A DNA stretch of 41,641 nt from Pigoraptor chileana (GCA_943704495.1 CALSCR010004291.1:1-41641), one strand, 5' to 3'; shown: positions 19,282 to 28,915, counted from the stretch's first letter. The notes: generated by a model not told the origin, from the letters alone. Translations and numbers: made by a program.

Positions 19282-19551
19282 ATGAAACTTGTAATTAAGA
19301 AGCTCTCAAATGCTCCCATTGCCATCCGACCTGGTCGTAGTAGGGAAGTCACCGAAACCACCGCAAGCATCCTCTTTGATCCCGTCTCCGTCTCGTTTTC
19401 AGTCACGCTTATTGTCGAACAAACCGGCGACGTCGTGCAAAGGGTAGACGTCGTGCCGGGTGACGGCGAGGCACAGCCCGCACCCGTCATAATCGCCCTT
19501 ACAATTTTGCGCGAAGACACCAGCTACCTTGTTGCTATAAAATCATATTGA
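19282..19551 (+). CDS. Small hypothetical beta-rich protein, 89 residues
   Basis: ATG 19282 to TGA 19549-19551. Alternating hydrophobic strands (SILFDPVSVSFSVTLIVEQT, PVIIALTILREDTSYLVAI) suggest a compact beta sandwich. Family not recognised. It starts about 60 bp after the transposon remnant. Confidence 0.5.
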   Translation: MKLVIKKLSNAPIAIRPGRSREVTETTASILFDPVSVSFSVTLIVEQTGDVVQRVDVVPGDGEAQPAPVIIALTILREDTSYLVAIKSY

Positions 19552-19568
19552 GCGTTGATTCCGATTAA

Positions 19569-19862
19569 TCGATAGCTACGGAGGTTACAGAAACGGCGCC
19601 GGTAATCAGTTCAGGTCTAATTTGAAACGGCCGCAGGTGCTCGAGTGGCTCGTGGTGGGGTCTCAACGATGTCTTCAAGAAATATGCCAAAAAGTTCGAG
19701 GAGGAGGTGAGATTGGCAGTATGAAGCCCAATAAATTTTACAAAGCGTATTGTCATCACAACCTGTCACAACCCGAACGCTTGGGACAGAGCAATAAGAC
19801 TAGAGCTTACGACATCCCAGCGCAATGCATCTGACAAAATAGTGTGTAAATTTACACACTGA
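19569..19862 (+). pseudogene. Decayed gene with two in-frame TGA codons
   Basis: One uninterrupted reading frame except for TGA at 19623-19625 and 19722-19724: SIATEVTETAPVISSGLI, then WWGLNDVFKKYAKKFEEEVR, then SPINFTKRIVITTCHNPNAW, ending at TGA 19860-19862. The segments look like real protein. No ATG start is visible. Family unknown. Confidence 0.45.
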
Positions 19863-20246
19863 CCAAGAAAGGGGCACGCGTCTAGGCGTCGAATCTTCGC
19901 AGTGTTGGTATTCGTTGATGCAGAGCCGCGTATTCTGGCAGTTGATCAAACTCGGGCGCAGTGGTTCATCAGTCCTCCGCAACAGCGATCGTTCCGGTTT
20001 CGCTTACGAGTTTGAATAGCATTGCCCCCGTCTTGACTTCAATACAACAATTGATTTGAATGCATCAGCTTAGCTGAGCAGCACAACCGTATGTTAAAGT
20101 TGAATTTGGTGCTGAGAAAGCACACGCATACGTTAAGGTGGGTGACATGACAAGCGTTCTGGCAATTCTTTGCGGTCTCCGTGTGCGCGCGTCTGTGGTG
20201 GCCAACCGGCCGAATTTGAGTATTTATTTGCGTTTGTTGCCAGCAC
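19863..20246 (+). other. No recognisable feature
   Basis: No convincing frame or repeat; short frames on both strands lack protein character. Confidence 0.4.
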
Positions 20247-20486
20247 TCAGTATTGGCAGCGTCCACAATACCCGCACTCGCTGTCACACGCAGTGAAGTC
20301 TTCACACTCCCCGGCCAACTGGTAGACGGACTCCCCATTGCCTGTTATGTACCAGTCATCGTGTGGTGTAAACGGCTCTGGGTCGCTGTCTGGCTCGCTA
20401 TCTGGGTCGCTGTATTCGTTGTGCCGTTCTTCGTGGAGAATGTTGCTTCCCAACCTCAGATGAAAGTTATCTGCATCAGTTGGCGT
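20247..20486 (-). CDS. Small acidic, Cys-rich protein, start unclear
   Basis: The frame encodes an acidic segment (YSDPDSEPDSDPEPFTPHDD) and a Cys cluster (CEDFTACDSECGYCGRCQY) that could bind metal. No ATG exists in frame; a TTG at 20453 would give 68 residues. Protein-like sequence (TPTDADNFHLRLGSNILHEE) continues upstream to a TGA at 20487-20489 and perhaps through it (SVTSLSHRDLY). The gene is either truncated or broken. Confidence 0.45.
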   Translation of the reverse strand, partial: TPTDADNFHLRLGSNILHEERHNEYSDPDSEPDSDPEPFTPHDDWYITGNGESVYQLAGECEDFTACDSECGYCGRCQY

Positions 20487-20601
20487 TCAGTACAAATCAC
20501 GATGTGAGAGAGAGGTGACGCTGGAGTTTCTGAGATTGCATTTTGAAATCTGTGGTCATGTGTTAAAAAAACACAGTGTCCCTCGACAGCAATAACTGCA
20601 T

Positions 20602-21033
20602 CTAGAGGTGCGACAATTCTGTCACAGTGCTGTACAACACACCGGGAAACTCATCGCACAGTCGCTGCTGGATTTCGCAGCTAAACCGCTTGAATTCGGG
20701 CGGCACGCAGCTGGCGTCGAAGATACCGCACTGCTGCGCGTCGGCCGTCGAAGCGGCCGGGTCCCACCAGAGCGTCCATCGGTGCTTGCTGTCGTCGTTT
20801 CCTGTCCCGTGGCGTGCGCAACTGTACCCAAAGCCCGCAAACACGTTGTCAGCGCGCGCGTCTGTCTCGCTGGTTGCCCACGAAATTACGGCGTTTCGAT
20901 ACGTGCGGTGCTCGTAAACGAGCTTGATCACTGTGAGCAATGCGCGGTATCTCTCGGTGTCAAACGGTGTCGGTGTAGACGCCTGACTGACAAATGCGAA
21001 CACCCACTCGTCGGGCGCGACGGCGGAATGCAT
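20602..21033 (-). CDS. Hypothetical protein, 143 residues
   Basis: ATG 21033. An intact frame with balanced composition and several Trp and Cys residues (DTERYRALLTVIKLVYEHRT, KHRWTLWWDPAAS, CVPPEFKRFSCEIQQRLCDE). No signal peptide or membrane helix. Its codon and residue profile makes it one of the more credible small genes here, but I cannot name a family. Confidence 0.6.
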   Translation of the reverse strand: MHSAVAPDEWVFAFVSQASTPTPFDTERYRALLTVIKLVYEHRTYRNAVISWATSETDARADNVFAGFGYSCARHGTGNDDSKHRWTLWWDPAASTADAQQCGIFDASCVPPEFKRFSCEIQQRLCDEFPGVLYSTVTELSHL

Positions 21034-21603
21034 TCCAGCTACTTGAGTATCCTGCGAGCCACGAACGACTTACTGGACGGGAGGGCCACTTACAGAATGC
21101 ACGACGATACGCACAGCAGGGGTACCTGATACCACGCAGTACTGCCCGCGATGGGGGCGAGCGATGCGTGTAACTGCCGACGAAACGGCAGATGCGGTTG
21201 GATGTGCAATGCGATGCAATGCGATGCCCGAACCACTGATGCAGTGCAATGCGACGTTCGCAAGACAACAAATCCACACAAAAGCATACACCCCCGGATG
21301 CGAACGAATCATCGTATTTACCGAGCAATCGGCGAAATTGGCGTGCAAACCGTGATCTCGCTTATTTATGCGACGTCGGAAAAATGACGAATCCCCGCTA
21401 TTTTACCAGTGTGTGGCGGCTAAGCTTCAGGACTGAAACACATTGGGGACGCCGCGGCTGGCTGGCCAGGTTGTGGGATGCCCAGCTGCTGTTGTGCGGT
21501 ATAAGCCGGCAGGCTCACTCTATAACTCCTACCGGCTGGCCAGTCAATGCGTTCACACTAGACAGAGTATTCACGGGGAGTAAATGCAGTTCTTAATTAA
21601 ACA
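21034..21603 (+). other. No recognisable gene; short GCAATGCGAT repeat
   Basis: GCAATGCGATGCAATGCGAT near 21205 is a short tandem motif that creates His/Ala/Ser-rich chance frames. Nothing else supported. Confidence 0.4.
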
Positions 21604-21988
21604 ATGGTTGGCGACTACCACGGAAGATTCTCCTTTAACGTTGCATTAGATTGGTACAAAGATGGCAGTGATATCGATATTCTACCTCTTGAGGATTACC
21701 TTCAGGAAAAGGTAAAATATGACAGTGCGCAAAATGCACAGAACGATGAGAACGAGAAAGTGAAGTCAGTGAGGACGAGAACGACAGTGAGGACGAGAAA
21801 AACAGTAAGACAGTGAGGACAAGAAAGACAGTGAGAATGATACAAACGGCGAGGAGAAAGAAGAGGAGAATTCCATTCAAAAATTTGCACTCTTGAATAG
21901 ACATACAGTGGACGATTTTTTTCGGGGTATTTTAACGGTCGAGTCATTTATTCTCGACGGTTGCCAGCAAATTAAATTAAAATCATGA
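21604..21988 (+). CDS. Hypothetical acidic protein with two frame changes
   Basis: ATG 21604 starts GDYHGRFSFNVALDWYKDGS and DIDILPLEDYLQEKVKYDSA. The reading then has to change frame near 21755-21765 (VSEDENDSEDEKN) and again near 21805-21812 (DSEDKKDSENDTNGEEKEEE) to end with HTVDDFFRGILTVESFILDG at TGA 21986-21988. Both changes fall in a GACAGTGAGGACGAGA repeat and both move the frame by minus one, as two one-base losses or minus-one slippage would. About 128 residues in total. Family unknown. Confidence 0.5.
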
Positions 21989-22025
21989 CTGCAAACTTTT
22001 GAGTTTTGAAAGGTTCAGTCTGTCA

Positions 22026-22533
22026 ATGCCGCGACACGGGAAGATGCTCATTGAATGCATGGAATGGGGTTAGACGACTGAAGTGACACCACAAATTTCG
22101 ACAATTCTGTCCCGCCGAAGTTCTGCACAGGATTGGCATTTCCCATAAATTCTTTATGCCACCAAAAGGCCGCATGCATGCACTTCCCTGCGAATCACGA
22201 GAACTCACCATTTCACCGAAATTAGTCGCAAAGAACTTCCTGCGGTGCTGGAAGATTGGGGCTTGGATTGCTGGGATGCAGTAACGGTATCAAGGTAATG
22301 CTTGATAGGCACATGCAATCCATTTGCGAGTGGGTTCCTTTTGATCGAATCGCGGATGGTCAGAAAACCGACCTGGGCTTTGCCTGGTCGGCTCAACTGC
22401 AATGCATTGAGTCACCACTATCGACCAATTTGTTTCCTTAATTAAGGCGCTCAAACACAGTGACTCTACAGCACAGGCGCACTTCATTGAGCGTATTAGG
22501 ACTCAGCTGAATCAAAACTTTTACTACGGTTGA
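22026..22533 (+). pseudogene. Decayed gene with stops and frameshifts
   Basis: ATG 22026 opens a frame with TAG and TAA interruptions that still reads SRRSSAQDWHF and SRKELPAVLEDWGLDCWDAV. It then moves to a second frame (DRHMQSICEWVPFDRIADGQ, KTDLGFAWSAQLQCI) and a third (VTTIDQFVSLIKALKHSDST, QAHFIERIRTQLNQNFYYG) ending at TGA 22531-22533. Collinear order indicates one former protein of roughly 165 residues. Family unknown. Confidence 0.5.
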
Positions 22534-22641
22534 ACCTGCCACAAATTGACTACTCAGACAACAAAGAGTTTGGCTACAAAAATGGCGTTTTCACTTAACT
22601 GTCAGACTGGCATGCACTCGTGGCACGCGGCGAAACGCGTA

Positions 22642-23606
22642 TTACACTTGTTCACAAGCAATCAGGGTTGCAACCAACACGTTACACAGATTGGCGCGTT
22701 CCTCCAGGTTGTTGTGGATGCGACCCAAGAGCTTCGATAGCGTTCCGTCCGTTACCAATCTCTTCCTCTTGACGGGACCGTCGTCGTCTGAATCTTCACG
22801 AGGACGCTTCGCCCGATACTTCTCGCTGCGATCGACTCCCACGGCACCAGCGCCAACTGGTCCAACGGCGACAGCGCCGTGACGTGCCTCATCAAGTCCT
22901 TGACGAGCTTCGATTTCGGCCTGCCTTCGTTGCAGTACGTCTGGGTGCGAGTTTGTTCCGTGCCGGGCGCTGGTGCTGCCAATTCCGCAAGGGAGACGAG
23001 CATCTCGGCCGCCGCGTAGCTTGTCGCAGCAGAATCGTGCGTCTCGGTCGTTGGTTCGATCGCAGTGTCGTGCGCTTTAGTCGTGGGATCGAGCGCTGAG
23101 TCGAGCGTTGTAGCAGTGAGATCGAGCGCCGTAGTCGTCGTACAAGCTTCCGTGAGCTGGCCGTAATCTCTGCTGATCGTGCCCATCAACCCTTCGATCC
23201 GCGGCGGTTCTGCGACTTGTATCGCGTCAAGTTGGCGGAGCATTTGGTTCATGACCGCCCGAACGCTCTTACTGTATACGGCGGCAATTAGCTCGACTTG
23301 GTGGCACCAATCTGCTTGACGGCTTGCGCAAGTGTCACCGTTCCGTAGTGCGGCAACACGACAGCGAGGAGCGACTTGGGCTTCTTGTTCCCCGATTCCC
23401 CTGCTTGGATGGTCAATCGGATTCCATTCGTTGTCATACCCGATCAGATGAACGCACTCGCGAATGATCGCATTGATTCTGTGACGCGCCTCGGTCACCG
23501 ACTCGAACGCGAAATCCTTGCCCCCGAAGCAATGCTGTATGATCGCAGACACTCAGAGCTGGACGTGCGGCTTGAAGAAAGCGAAATTCAGGCGAAGCTG
23601 CTCCAT
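22642..23606 (-). pseudogene. Broken gene for a protein with a basic nuclear-type motif
   Basis: ATG 23606 begins EQLRLNFAFFKPHVQL, meets an in-frame TGA, and continues VSAIIQHCFGGKDFAFESVT. Around 23290-23390 the better reading is in another frame (NKKPKSLLAVVLPHYGTVTL), after which the first frame resumes (SKSVRAVMNQMLRQLDAIQV). Near 22850 it shifts again to DRSEKYRAKRPREDSDDDGP and VKRKRLVTDGTLSKLLGRIH, ending at 22642. PVKRKRLV is a plausible nuclear localisation signal. About 320 residues originally; family not recognised. A Thr/Ala-rich repeat lies in the middle. Confidence 0.5.
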
Positions 23607-23891
23607 GGTAACTTTGATCGTGTTCTGTTCCTCATTTACATATTTATGGTTTTGGTTTTGAGAATCCAACAGGCCTGTTCTTTCTTTCCCTTGACCGCTG
23701 GCAGAAAAGCCAGACCGGCAGAAAAATCAGACCCGCTGAAAAATCAGACGTTCAGGTTATCCCTATGAAGTCCAACCATCAAAGAGTCAGCACTTGAACG
23801 CAATGCCGGCACGTCCCATATACTGGAACATTGGTTGAGTTGCAGTATGAACACTGGCAGTCGGCTGCGCCAAACGATGCGAGCTCCACCG

Positions 23892-24410
23892 TCAAAATTC
23901 CAGACGAAACAAATCCCTGCGCACAAAATAAAAACATGTCCAATGGCTGAATTTTCCCCTTTGCTGCAGAGTAGCGAAGAACCTGTGAAGTCGGTCGCTC
24001 AAACGCACGAGAGTGCTTAGTGCCCATTTGGGTTCCTGCTTGTTTACCAACGTGTTTTTTTTACTGTATAGCGTCCGAATCTTATCGGCTCTGAGCAGCA
24101 ATTCGCATACAAACACACTTCCAACGGATTTTTTCGATTGCGCTCCAAGCACTCGACAGCTTGCATATGACCTCTGGCACTCGCAAACTTCATGGCTCAT
24201 GACAAAAACCTCGCACGTTCATGCTTTTTAGCCATTGCAACACGTGAACATGCCCATTTTCAGCAACAATGTCATACAGCTCTTCCTTGAAGAACGACGA
24301 TCCTTTGTTTTCATAAATCCACTGGAGGGCGTCCAATTGCCAGCTTCATTACCGCACATGCAACCACGTTGAGTGACACCTTTACTCTGCTCAGCATTGA
24401 ACTCCAGCAT
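23892..24410 (-). pseudogene. Decayed ankyrin-repeat gene
   Basis: Across frames the minus strand reads QLDALQWIYENKGSS, FFKEELYDIVAENGHVHVLQ, WLKSMNVRGFCHE and then AMKFASARGHMQAVECLER. These are typical ankyrin helices (AxxNGHxxxLQWL and ASARGHxxAVECL) of the type abundant in amoebal giant viruses. Stops and frame changes separate the pieces, so the gene is not functional as written. Confidence 0.55.
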
Positions 24411-24449
24411 TCTTCTTTGAAGTGTTGATTAAAAATTTAAGCGGCCCAA

Positions 24450-24474
24450 TTGACAACTTAGTCAAAATTGTCAA
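24450..24474 (-). terminator. Hairpin downstream of the HMG gene
   Basis: TTGACAA and TTGTCAA form a perfect 7-bp stem around an 11-base loop, 66 bp beyond the HMG stop codon. A smaller AAGAA-CAA-TTCTT hairpin lies at 24529-24541, overlapping the stop. Confidence 0.4.
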
Positions 24475-24540
24475 GCGCAAAATCCAACAAAACAAATTTT
24501 TTATTCAACAACTTGCTAACACTCATTTGAAGAACAATTC

Positions 24541-25533
24541 TTAGGCGGTAACTGTGCGGGTCTTTTTGTACTCCGCGAGCTCCGTCTTGTACTCGGCCAT
24601 CTCCACGTCGGTCTGTGCCTTGTACTCGGCCTTCTCGCCCTCTGAAAGTCCCGCCCACATCTCCTTGAGCTTGTCCTTCAGCTTAACGCCCTCTGTAAGA
24701 GAGTTCTTCACCTCCGCGCGCTTGTCCTCAAGGAATCGGAAGTACATCGTCAGAGGACGCTTGGGCGCGTTCGGGTCCTTCTCCTTCTTCACCTTGGGCT
24801 TCTTCACCTTTGCGGGTGCAGCTGTCGGAGCAGCAACGGCGGCTGCGACTGCAACTGCAATTGCGGCAGCCAATGCGGCCGCTGCAGCCGCTGCCTTCTC
24901 AACCGCCTTCTTCGACGGCTTGCGTGTGGCCATCGGGGCATCAGGATAAGCCCTGCGGTACTCTGCAAGATTCGCATCGTGCTTTTCCTTATCCTCATGG
25001 TAGGCAACCGTGTACGGCTTCTTTTCCTCCTCGGTCATCGCGTTCCACTTCTCTCCAAGAGCCTTCATGACGTCCTTCGGCGCAATCGTCGGATTTGATT
25101 CCACGAAGCTCTTGCGCACATCGCTCTGGAACCGGAAGTACGAAACAAGCGGCCGCTTGGGCGCGGCGGGAATGCCACCTGCGGGGGCGGCAACAGCGGC
25201 AGGCGCAGCAGCCACTGCGGGTGCAGGTGCGGCAATAGCAGCGGGTGCTGGAGCAACGGCGGGTGCCACAACCACAGCGGGAGCGGGAGCGGGAGCGGGT
25301 GCTGCATCAGCCGCCACCTTCTTGCGCTCCTGGTTCCTCGTCTTGTACTCTTCCTGCTCCTCCTTGCTCAGGGCTGCCCAACGGGTGCGCTTGACAGCAT
25401 TGATATCGTGCGCCTTCTTGTCAGGGAACTCCTTGACAATGCTCTCGTTGAGCTCGTCGGCGTAGAGATCGAACGCAGTGCGGAAAACCTTGAGGGCGGC
25501 AGCGGTTGCGGTAGCAGTGTTGGTGGCGCTCAT
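24541..25533 (-). CDS. Three-HMG-box DNA-binding protein, 330 residues
   Basis: HMG boxes lie at residues ~14-72 (divergent), 125-193 (APKRPLVSYFRFQSDVRKSF) and 254-322 (DPNAPKRPLTMYFRFLEDKR). They are joined by long Ala/Pro and Ala-rich linkers (78-120 and 208-240) and a basic KVKKPKVKKEK patch before box 3. HMG boxes bend DNA non-specifically, so a role in packaging or organising the genome is likely. ATG 25533; TTATA lies about 40 bp upstream (GGATTATACTTGG) as a possible core promoter. The frame is intact despite the repetitive linkers. Three boxes are more than most viral HMG proteins carry. Confidence 0.9.
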   Translation of the reverse strand: MSATNTATATAAALKVFRTAFDLYADELNESIVKEFPDKKAHDINAVKRTRWAALSKEEQEEYKTRNQERKKVAADAAPAPAPAPAVVVAPAVAPAPAAIAAPAPAVAAAPAAVAAPAGGIPAAPKRPLVSYFRFQSDVRKSFVESNPTIAPKDVMKALGEKWNAMTEEEKKPYTVAYHEDKEKHDANLAEYRRAYPDAPMATRKPSKKAVEKAAAAAAALAAAIAVAVAAAVAAPTAAPAKVKKPKVKKEKDPNAPKRPLTMYFRFLEDKRAEVKNSLTEGVKLKDKLKEMWAGLSEGEKAEYKAQTDVEMAEYKTELAEYKKTRTVTA

Positions 25534-25627
25534 TCTCTCTCAAATCAACTACTGGACTGGCCAAGTATAATCCTTTTTCAAGAGCATGTCCTTAGCCTCC
25601 ACTTCTATTTTTTTTCCCTAGCAGGCT

Positions 25628-25715
25628 TTCGTCCCCGCACGCAGTTTCTTTTCCCGCACGGTCGTCGTCTTTTTTCCCCGCACAGCCGTCTTTTTTCCCG
25701 CACGGCTTCGAGTTT
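25628..25715 (+). repeat. CCCGCACG-type short tandem repeat
   Basis: Four spaced copies of TTTTTCCCGCACGGNNGTC-like sequence. Minor. Confidence 0.6.
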
Positions 25716-25914
25716 TTATGATTTGACGACTGGGGTGGTCTTCCTCTGCACAACCTCTCTTCTGCATATACGCATCGTCCTTTGCTGTACGGTCTTTACG
25801 GATGTGTCCCAAATTTTGAGATTCAGCATACTTGCATTGCTGTTTTTGGTGGATCAAGTGCCGGCAGTCCCGTGACAAGCATAGCTAAAGCGACTCAACT
25901 ACAATTCTTGGCGA

Positions 25915-26050
25915 GGAAAATAAGGTAAGATTAAGGCAAGGAGAACAAGGCGAGGAGATCAAGGCAAGTATATTAAGGCGATCACGGCGAGGAGATCAAG
26001 GCGAGGAGGTCAAGGCGAGATCAAGGCGAGGAGATCAAGGCGAGATTGAA
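25915..26050 (+). repeat. GGCGAGGAGATCAA minisatellite
   Basis: About nine imperfect 14-16 bp units (AAGGCGAGGAGATC). Confidence 0.8.
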
Positions 26051-26076
26051 GCCTGCAACAGAGAGGTCGGTGTTAG

Positions 26077-26095
26077 AGTCCTTTCAATGTCAAAG
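26077..26095 (+). mobile_element. Short fragment of the transposon terminal repeat
   Basis: AGTCCTTTCAATGTCAAAG matches bases 2-20 of the Tc1/mariner terminal repeats (left- and right-end variants mixed). No other transposon sequence adjoins it. Confidence 0.4.
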
Positions 26096-26149
26096 GGTTA
26101 GGCTCACCATTGAGTAGATTGACCTCCGTTGGAGGAGCAAACTCCTCAC

Positions 26150-26640
26150 CATCGAGTAAATTGACCTCGTGCCCGAAAACAAAGTCGTGGAGCGCGACCC
26201 TGTTGTGGAAACAGTCCGTCCTCCGCCCGAGCGTAATGTTTCAGACGGGCAATCCGTGAGAGGAACCAACAAGGACCACTGCCCCAATGTAGTTTCAGAG
26301 GGCGAACCCGTTGAGCGGATTCCAAGCTGTCTCCCCGCGCGAAAATATATGTATTACAGGCGATCCCATTTGAGTGGAATCCACACGGGTCCCTCTGCCC
26401 AAAAAATACAGTTTTAGGAAGAGGGCGATCCTATTGAGTGGAATCCACATGGGCCCGAATATATAATGTTTAGGGGCAGTCCCGTTGAGTGCAAACAGAA
26501 CGCCCTCCGCCCGAAAAATTAGTCCCAGAGGACGATCCTGTTGGGTGGAATCAACAGGCCTCTTCCCAAACAAAAAGTATCAGAGGGCGATTCCGTTGAG
26601 AGGACACCCCACAAAAAGGTTTTTAGAGGGCGATCCTGTT
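26150..26640 (+). repeat. 54-bp satellite, subfamily 2, second locus
   Basis: About eight units of GAGGGCGATCCCGTTGAGTG then GAATCCACACGGG and CTCTGCCC, the same subfamily as 6200-6660. Confidence 0.8.
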
Positions 26641-26775
26641 GAAATCAATGCGGTCCACTACTTGGCGGACCATGGCCGTATGGATGACGAAGTCTGAGGG
26701 CTTTAGCGTGATGGATGACAGAGATATGAAAACACTCATTTTCGATCCAGTGTGCGTTTTTGGTCGAGATTAATA
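26640..26775 (+). repeat. ~160-bp repeat, locus B (partial unit)
   Basis: Contains TTGGCGGACCATGGCCGTAT, GATGACGAAGTCTGAGGG, GATGACAGAGATATGAAAAC and CGATCCAGTGTGCG in the same order as locus A. Confidence 0.75.
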
Positions 26776-26824
26776 CAATGCGGGTTTGTCTCTCAAAACG
26801 AGCCACAAAAAACAAACTCACAAG

Positions 26825-27786
26825 TCAGTCCTGACCACTCACTGCCACGCGTCGACACACGCGCAAGCACGTTTCGCGCGCCGACTGCTCCGTGTATGCT
26901 GGCCTCTCGTGTGTGCTGGCAATCACGGCGTTTCCCACCGGCAAAGTCGAATGTACTGCCTGAAGTATGTTGTCAATCGAATGCGTTGGTGGCCAGAATG
27001 CTGGAACACACTGCACCACCCAGTGTTACATGGCGCTGTCCGATGTGTAAATCTCGGCCGTCATGCATGTACACCAACAGGGCCACAATTGGATAGTCTT
27101 TGGAGAAGACGAGCATGGGCTCCACATGACCAATGTTGTGTGATTTCGTGCTACGACCCAAAGTAGACTCCGAGTCGAATTCAGACAGACACACTGCCCA
27201 GCGCATCAATTCTGCGTCGTCTGGAAGTTCAACCTTTGACGCCGGTGGTCTTCCCATCGTCAATATCAGCTTGCAATGCCATCAGCTGATGTGCCACTGT
27301 GGCAGCTGCTCCGCAAGTGTTTGTCGTCTTCGTTGTCGTCTTCGTTGTCGTCTTCGTCGTCTTCATCCTCGACGGCATCTGTCTAAGGTGTTCTTGCTGA
27401 TCCAATTGAGCAACTTGCGTTCCGATCATGTCGTTGACCGTCTTGCTTGCGCTGCGGAGCTTTGTATATCTGCAGAAGATCCAGCCAAAGCATACGCAGG
27501 ACAATGTCCTTCTCGGCCGTGGCGACAATTATTCCCTCTGTCTTGTGGACAACGTTATTAACGATCGCAAACGAAATAGGCCTGGGTTGCCACTGCCCAT
27601 TCGCATAGCCCGACGAGACTGCAAACATGTTTCTAAGATAAATTCCAGGCCCATAAGCAGCCCCATGCTCATCAGCACGGTGTTGCTCGCCACCTTCAGA
27701 CCGTTGCAGAGAATCGACCACACGTTCTCAATGCGCGTACCACGAACCGCAGGAAAAAAACATCTTTGAGGTGCAAGGCGTGTCAC
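26825..27786 (-). pseudogene. PARP catalytic domain fused to a ubiquitin-conjugating (UBC) domain, broken
   Basis: In order on the minus strand: RGTRIENVWSILCNGLKVAS, then in another frame AAYGPGIYLRNMFAVSSGYA (PARP signature GxGIYLxxxxxxSxxYA). A Thr/Lys-rich linker follows, then VFSKDYPIVALLVY and TLGGAVCSSILATNAFD (UBC-like, with the Cys of GxxCxxIL), and finally NILQAVHSTLPVGNAVIA and YTEQSARETCLRVCRRVAV, typical UBC C-terminal helices, ending at 26825. PARP-UBCc fusions in this order are known in fungi and other eukaryotes. At least four frame changes, and the first catalytic His of PARP (HGT) is Arg here, so it is inactive as written. Confidence 0.65.
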
Positions 27787-28082
27787 TCGTTGGTAACGTA
27801 AAGTTGTTCAAGTGTCGGCTATCGTCGCGTAATGGCTTTTCCCAATCAGTTGTTTCCAGGTTGCGTCGCGCCATTTTATCCTAGTCTATTACAACCAAGG
27901 GTACCCTTCCGCGACAACACCCGCACGAGACAGACAAACCACATAGAGGAAAAAAATACAACGGCATTTTCTAACCAGTCACATAGTAGAATACAACTTA
28001 CACTTCTCCATAACGCAGGACCATGTGTCCGTTCCAATCTCTTCCCTCCAACAACTCGCGTCTCTAACCAAAACGGACAATG
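27787..28082 (+). other. No recognisable feature
   Basis: An open plus-strand frame (27832-28185) runs into the 160-bp repeat and has no protein character. It may contain the lost N-terminal part of the PARP gene, but I see no convincing fragment. Confidence 0.35.
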
Positions 28083-28400
28083 TCAGATTTCGATCCAGAG
28101 TGCGATGTTGGTCGAGATCCAAACTCGAACAAGAGACGACCAAGAAGGCCCGTTCCTCTTCAAAACACGTTTACCGTATGGATGACGAAGTTTGAACCGC
28201 TCCAGCGCGACGGATGACAGAAATATAAAAGCACTCATTTTCCATCCAGATTGAGATTTTGGTCGAGATCCAAACTCAAGAGACGACCCAGAAGCCCCGT
28301 TCTTCTTCTGAACACGTTGGCGGACCGTGGGCGTATGGATGACGGGCTCCAGCATGATGGATGACAAAGACTTACGAACGCTCAATTTTTTGATCCACAA
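28083..28400 (+). repeat. ~150-160-bp repeat, locus C (two units)
   Basis: GATCCAG at 28092, CATCCAG at 28243 and GATCCAC at 28392 give a period of about 150 bp. It shares TTTTGGTCGAGATCCAAACT, GAACACGTTGGCGGAC and GGATGACAGAAATATAAAA with loci A and B. Confidence 0.8.
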
Positions 28401-28631
28401 TTCAACTTTGAGCCTATTAAATTACAGTTTATACCAATTCGCTTGTGCACGCAGATGTTTTTAAATGTTTTAGGTTGCATTTACGCTTTAGTTTTGTTTG
28501 GAAGAATGACAGTCCTTTGGGGCAGTCCACGAAAATTGGGTTTGTCACCTGAATGGATCCGCATTGCTGAGCATATGCTGGCCATGGAAGCTAGACTTTG
28601 TCGCACAGATCCCTGCGGGCGCCCTGCGGAA

Positions 28632-28657
28632 CACCGTGGTGAGCGGCGGACACGCTC
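28632..28657 (-). repeat. Dispersed hairpin element, copy 5
   Basis: CACCGTGGTGAGCGGCGGAC ACGCTC, the best-preserved minus-orientation copy. It is flanked by GATCCCTGCGGGCGCCCTGC, related to the flank of the 29918 copy. Confidence 0.65.
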
Positions 28658-28789
28658 TTTTTGATCAATCTGCCGACCGTAAGTTTTCATTTCTTCTCAA
28701 TAAGCATAAGCAAATCACTTACAGGATCAGAACTGAGTTTTCATTTTCCTTGTGACACGATGGTCGTTATCCGAATTCGCTATTCATTT

Positions 28790-28915
28790 GAACCTGTTTA
28801 GAAAAGGAACGGAGCTTCGGGATAGTCGAAAAGCATACACCGGATCGAAAGGTGAGCGTTTTCAACCTCTGTCATCCGCTGTCGCGCTGCAGCCCTCATG
28901 CTTGTCACCTGTCCG
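28790..28915 (-). repeat. ~160-bp repeat, locus D (inverted partial unit)
   Basis: On the minus strand it reads GGATGACAGAGGTTGAAAAC, CGATCCGGTGTATGCTTTTC and GAAGCTCCGTTCCTTTTCTA, parallel to loci A-C. Confidence 0.65.

Noticed and set aside
21196-21300. GCAATGCGAT repeat as an origin or iteron
   Set aside because: Only a few irregular units and no other origin feature nearby.
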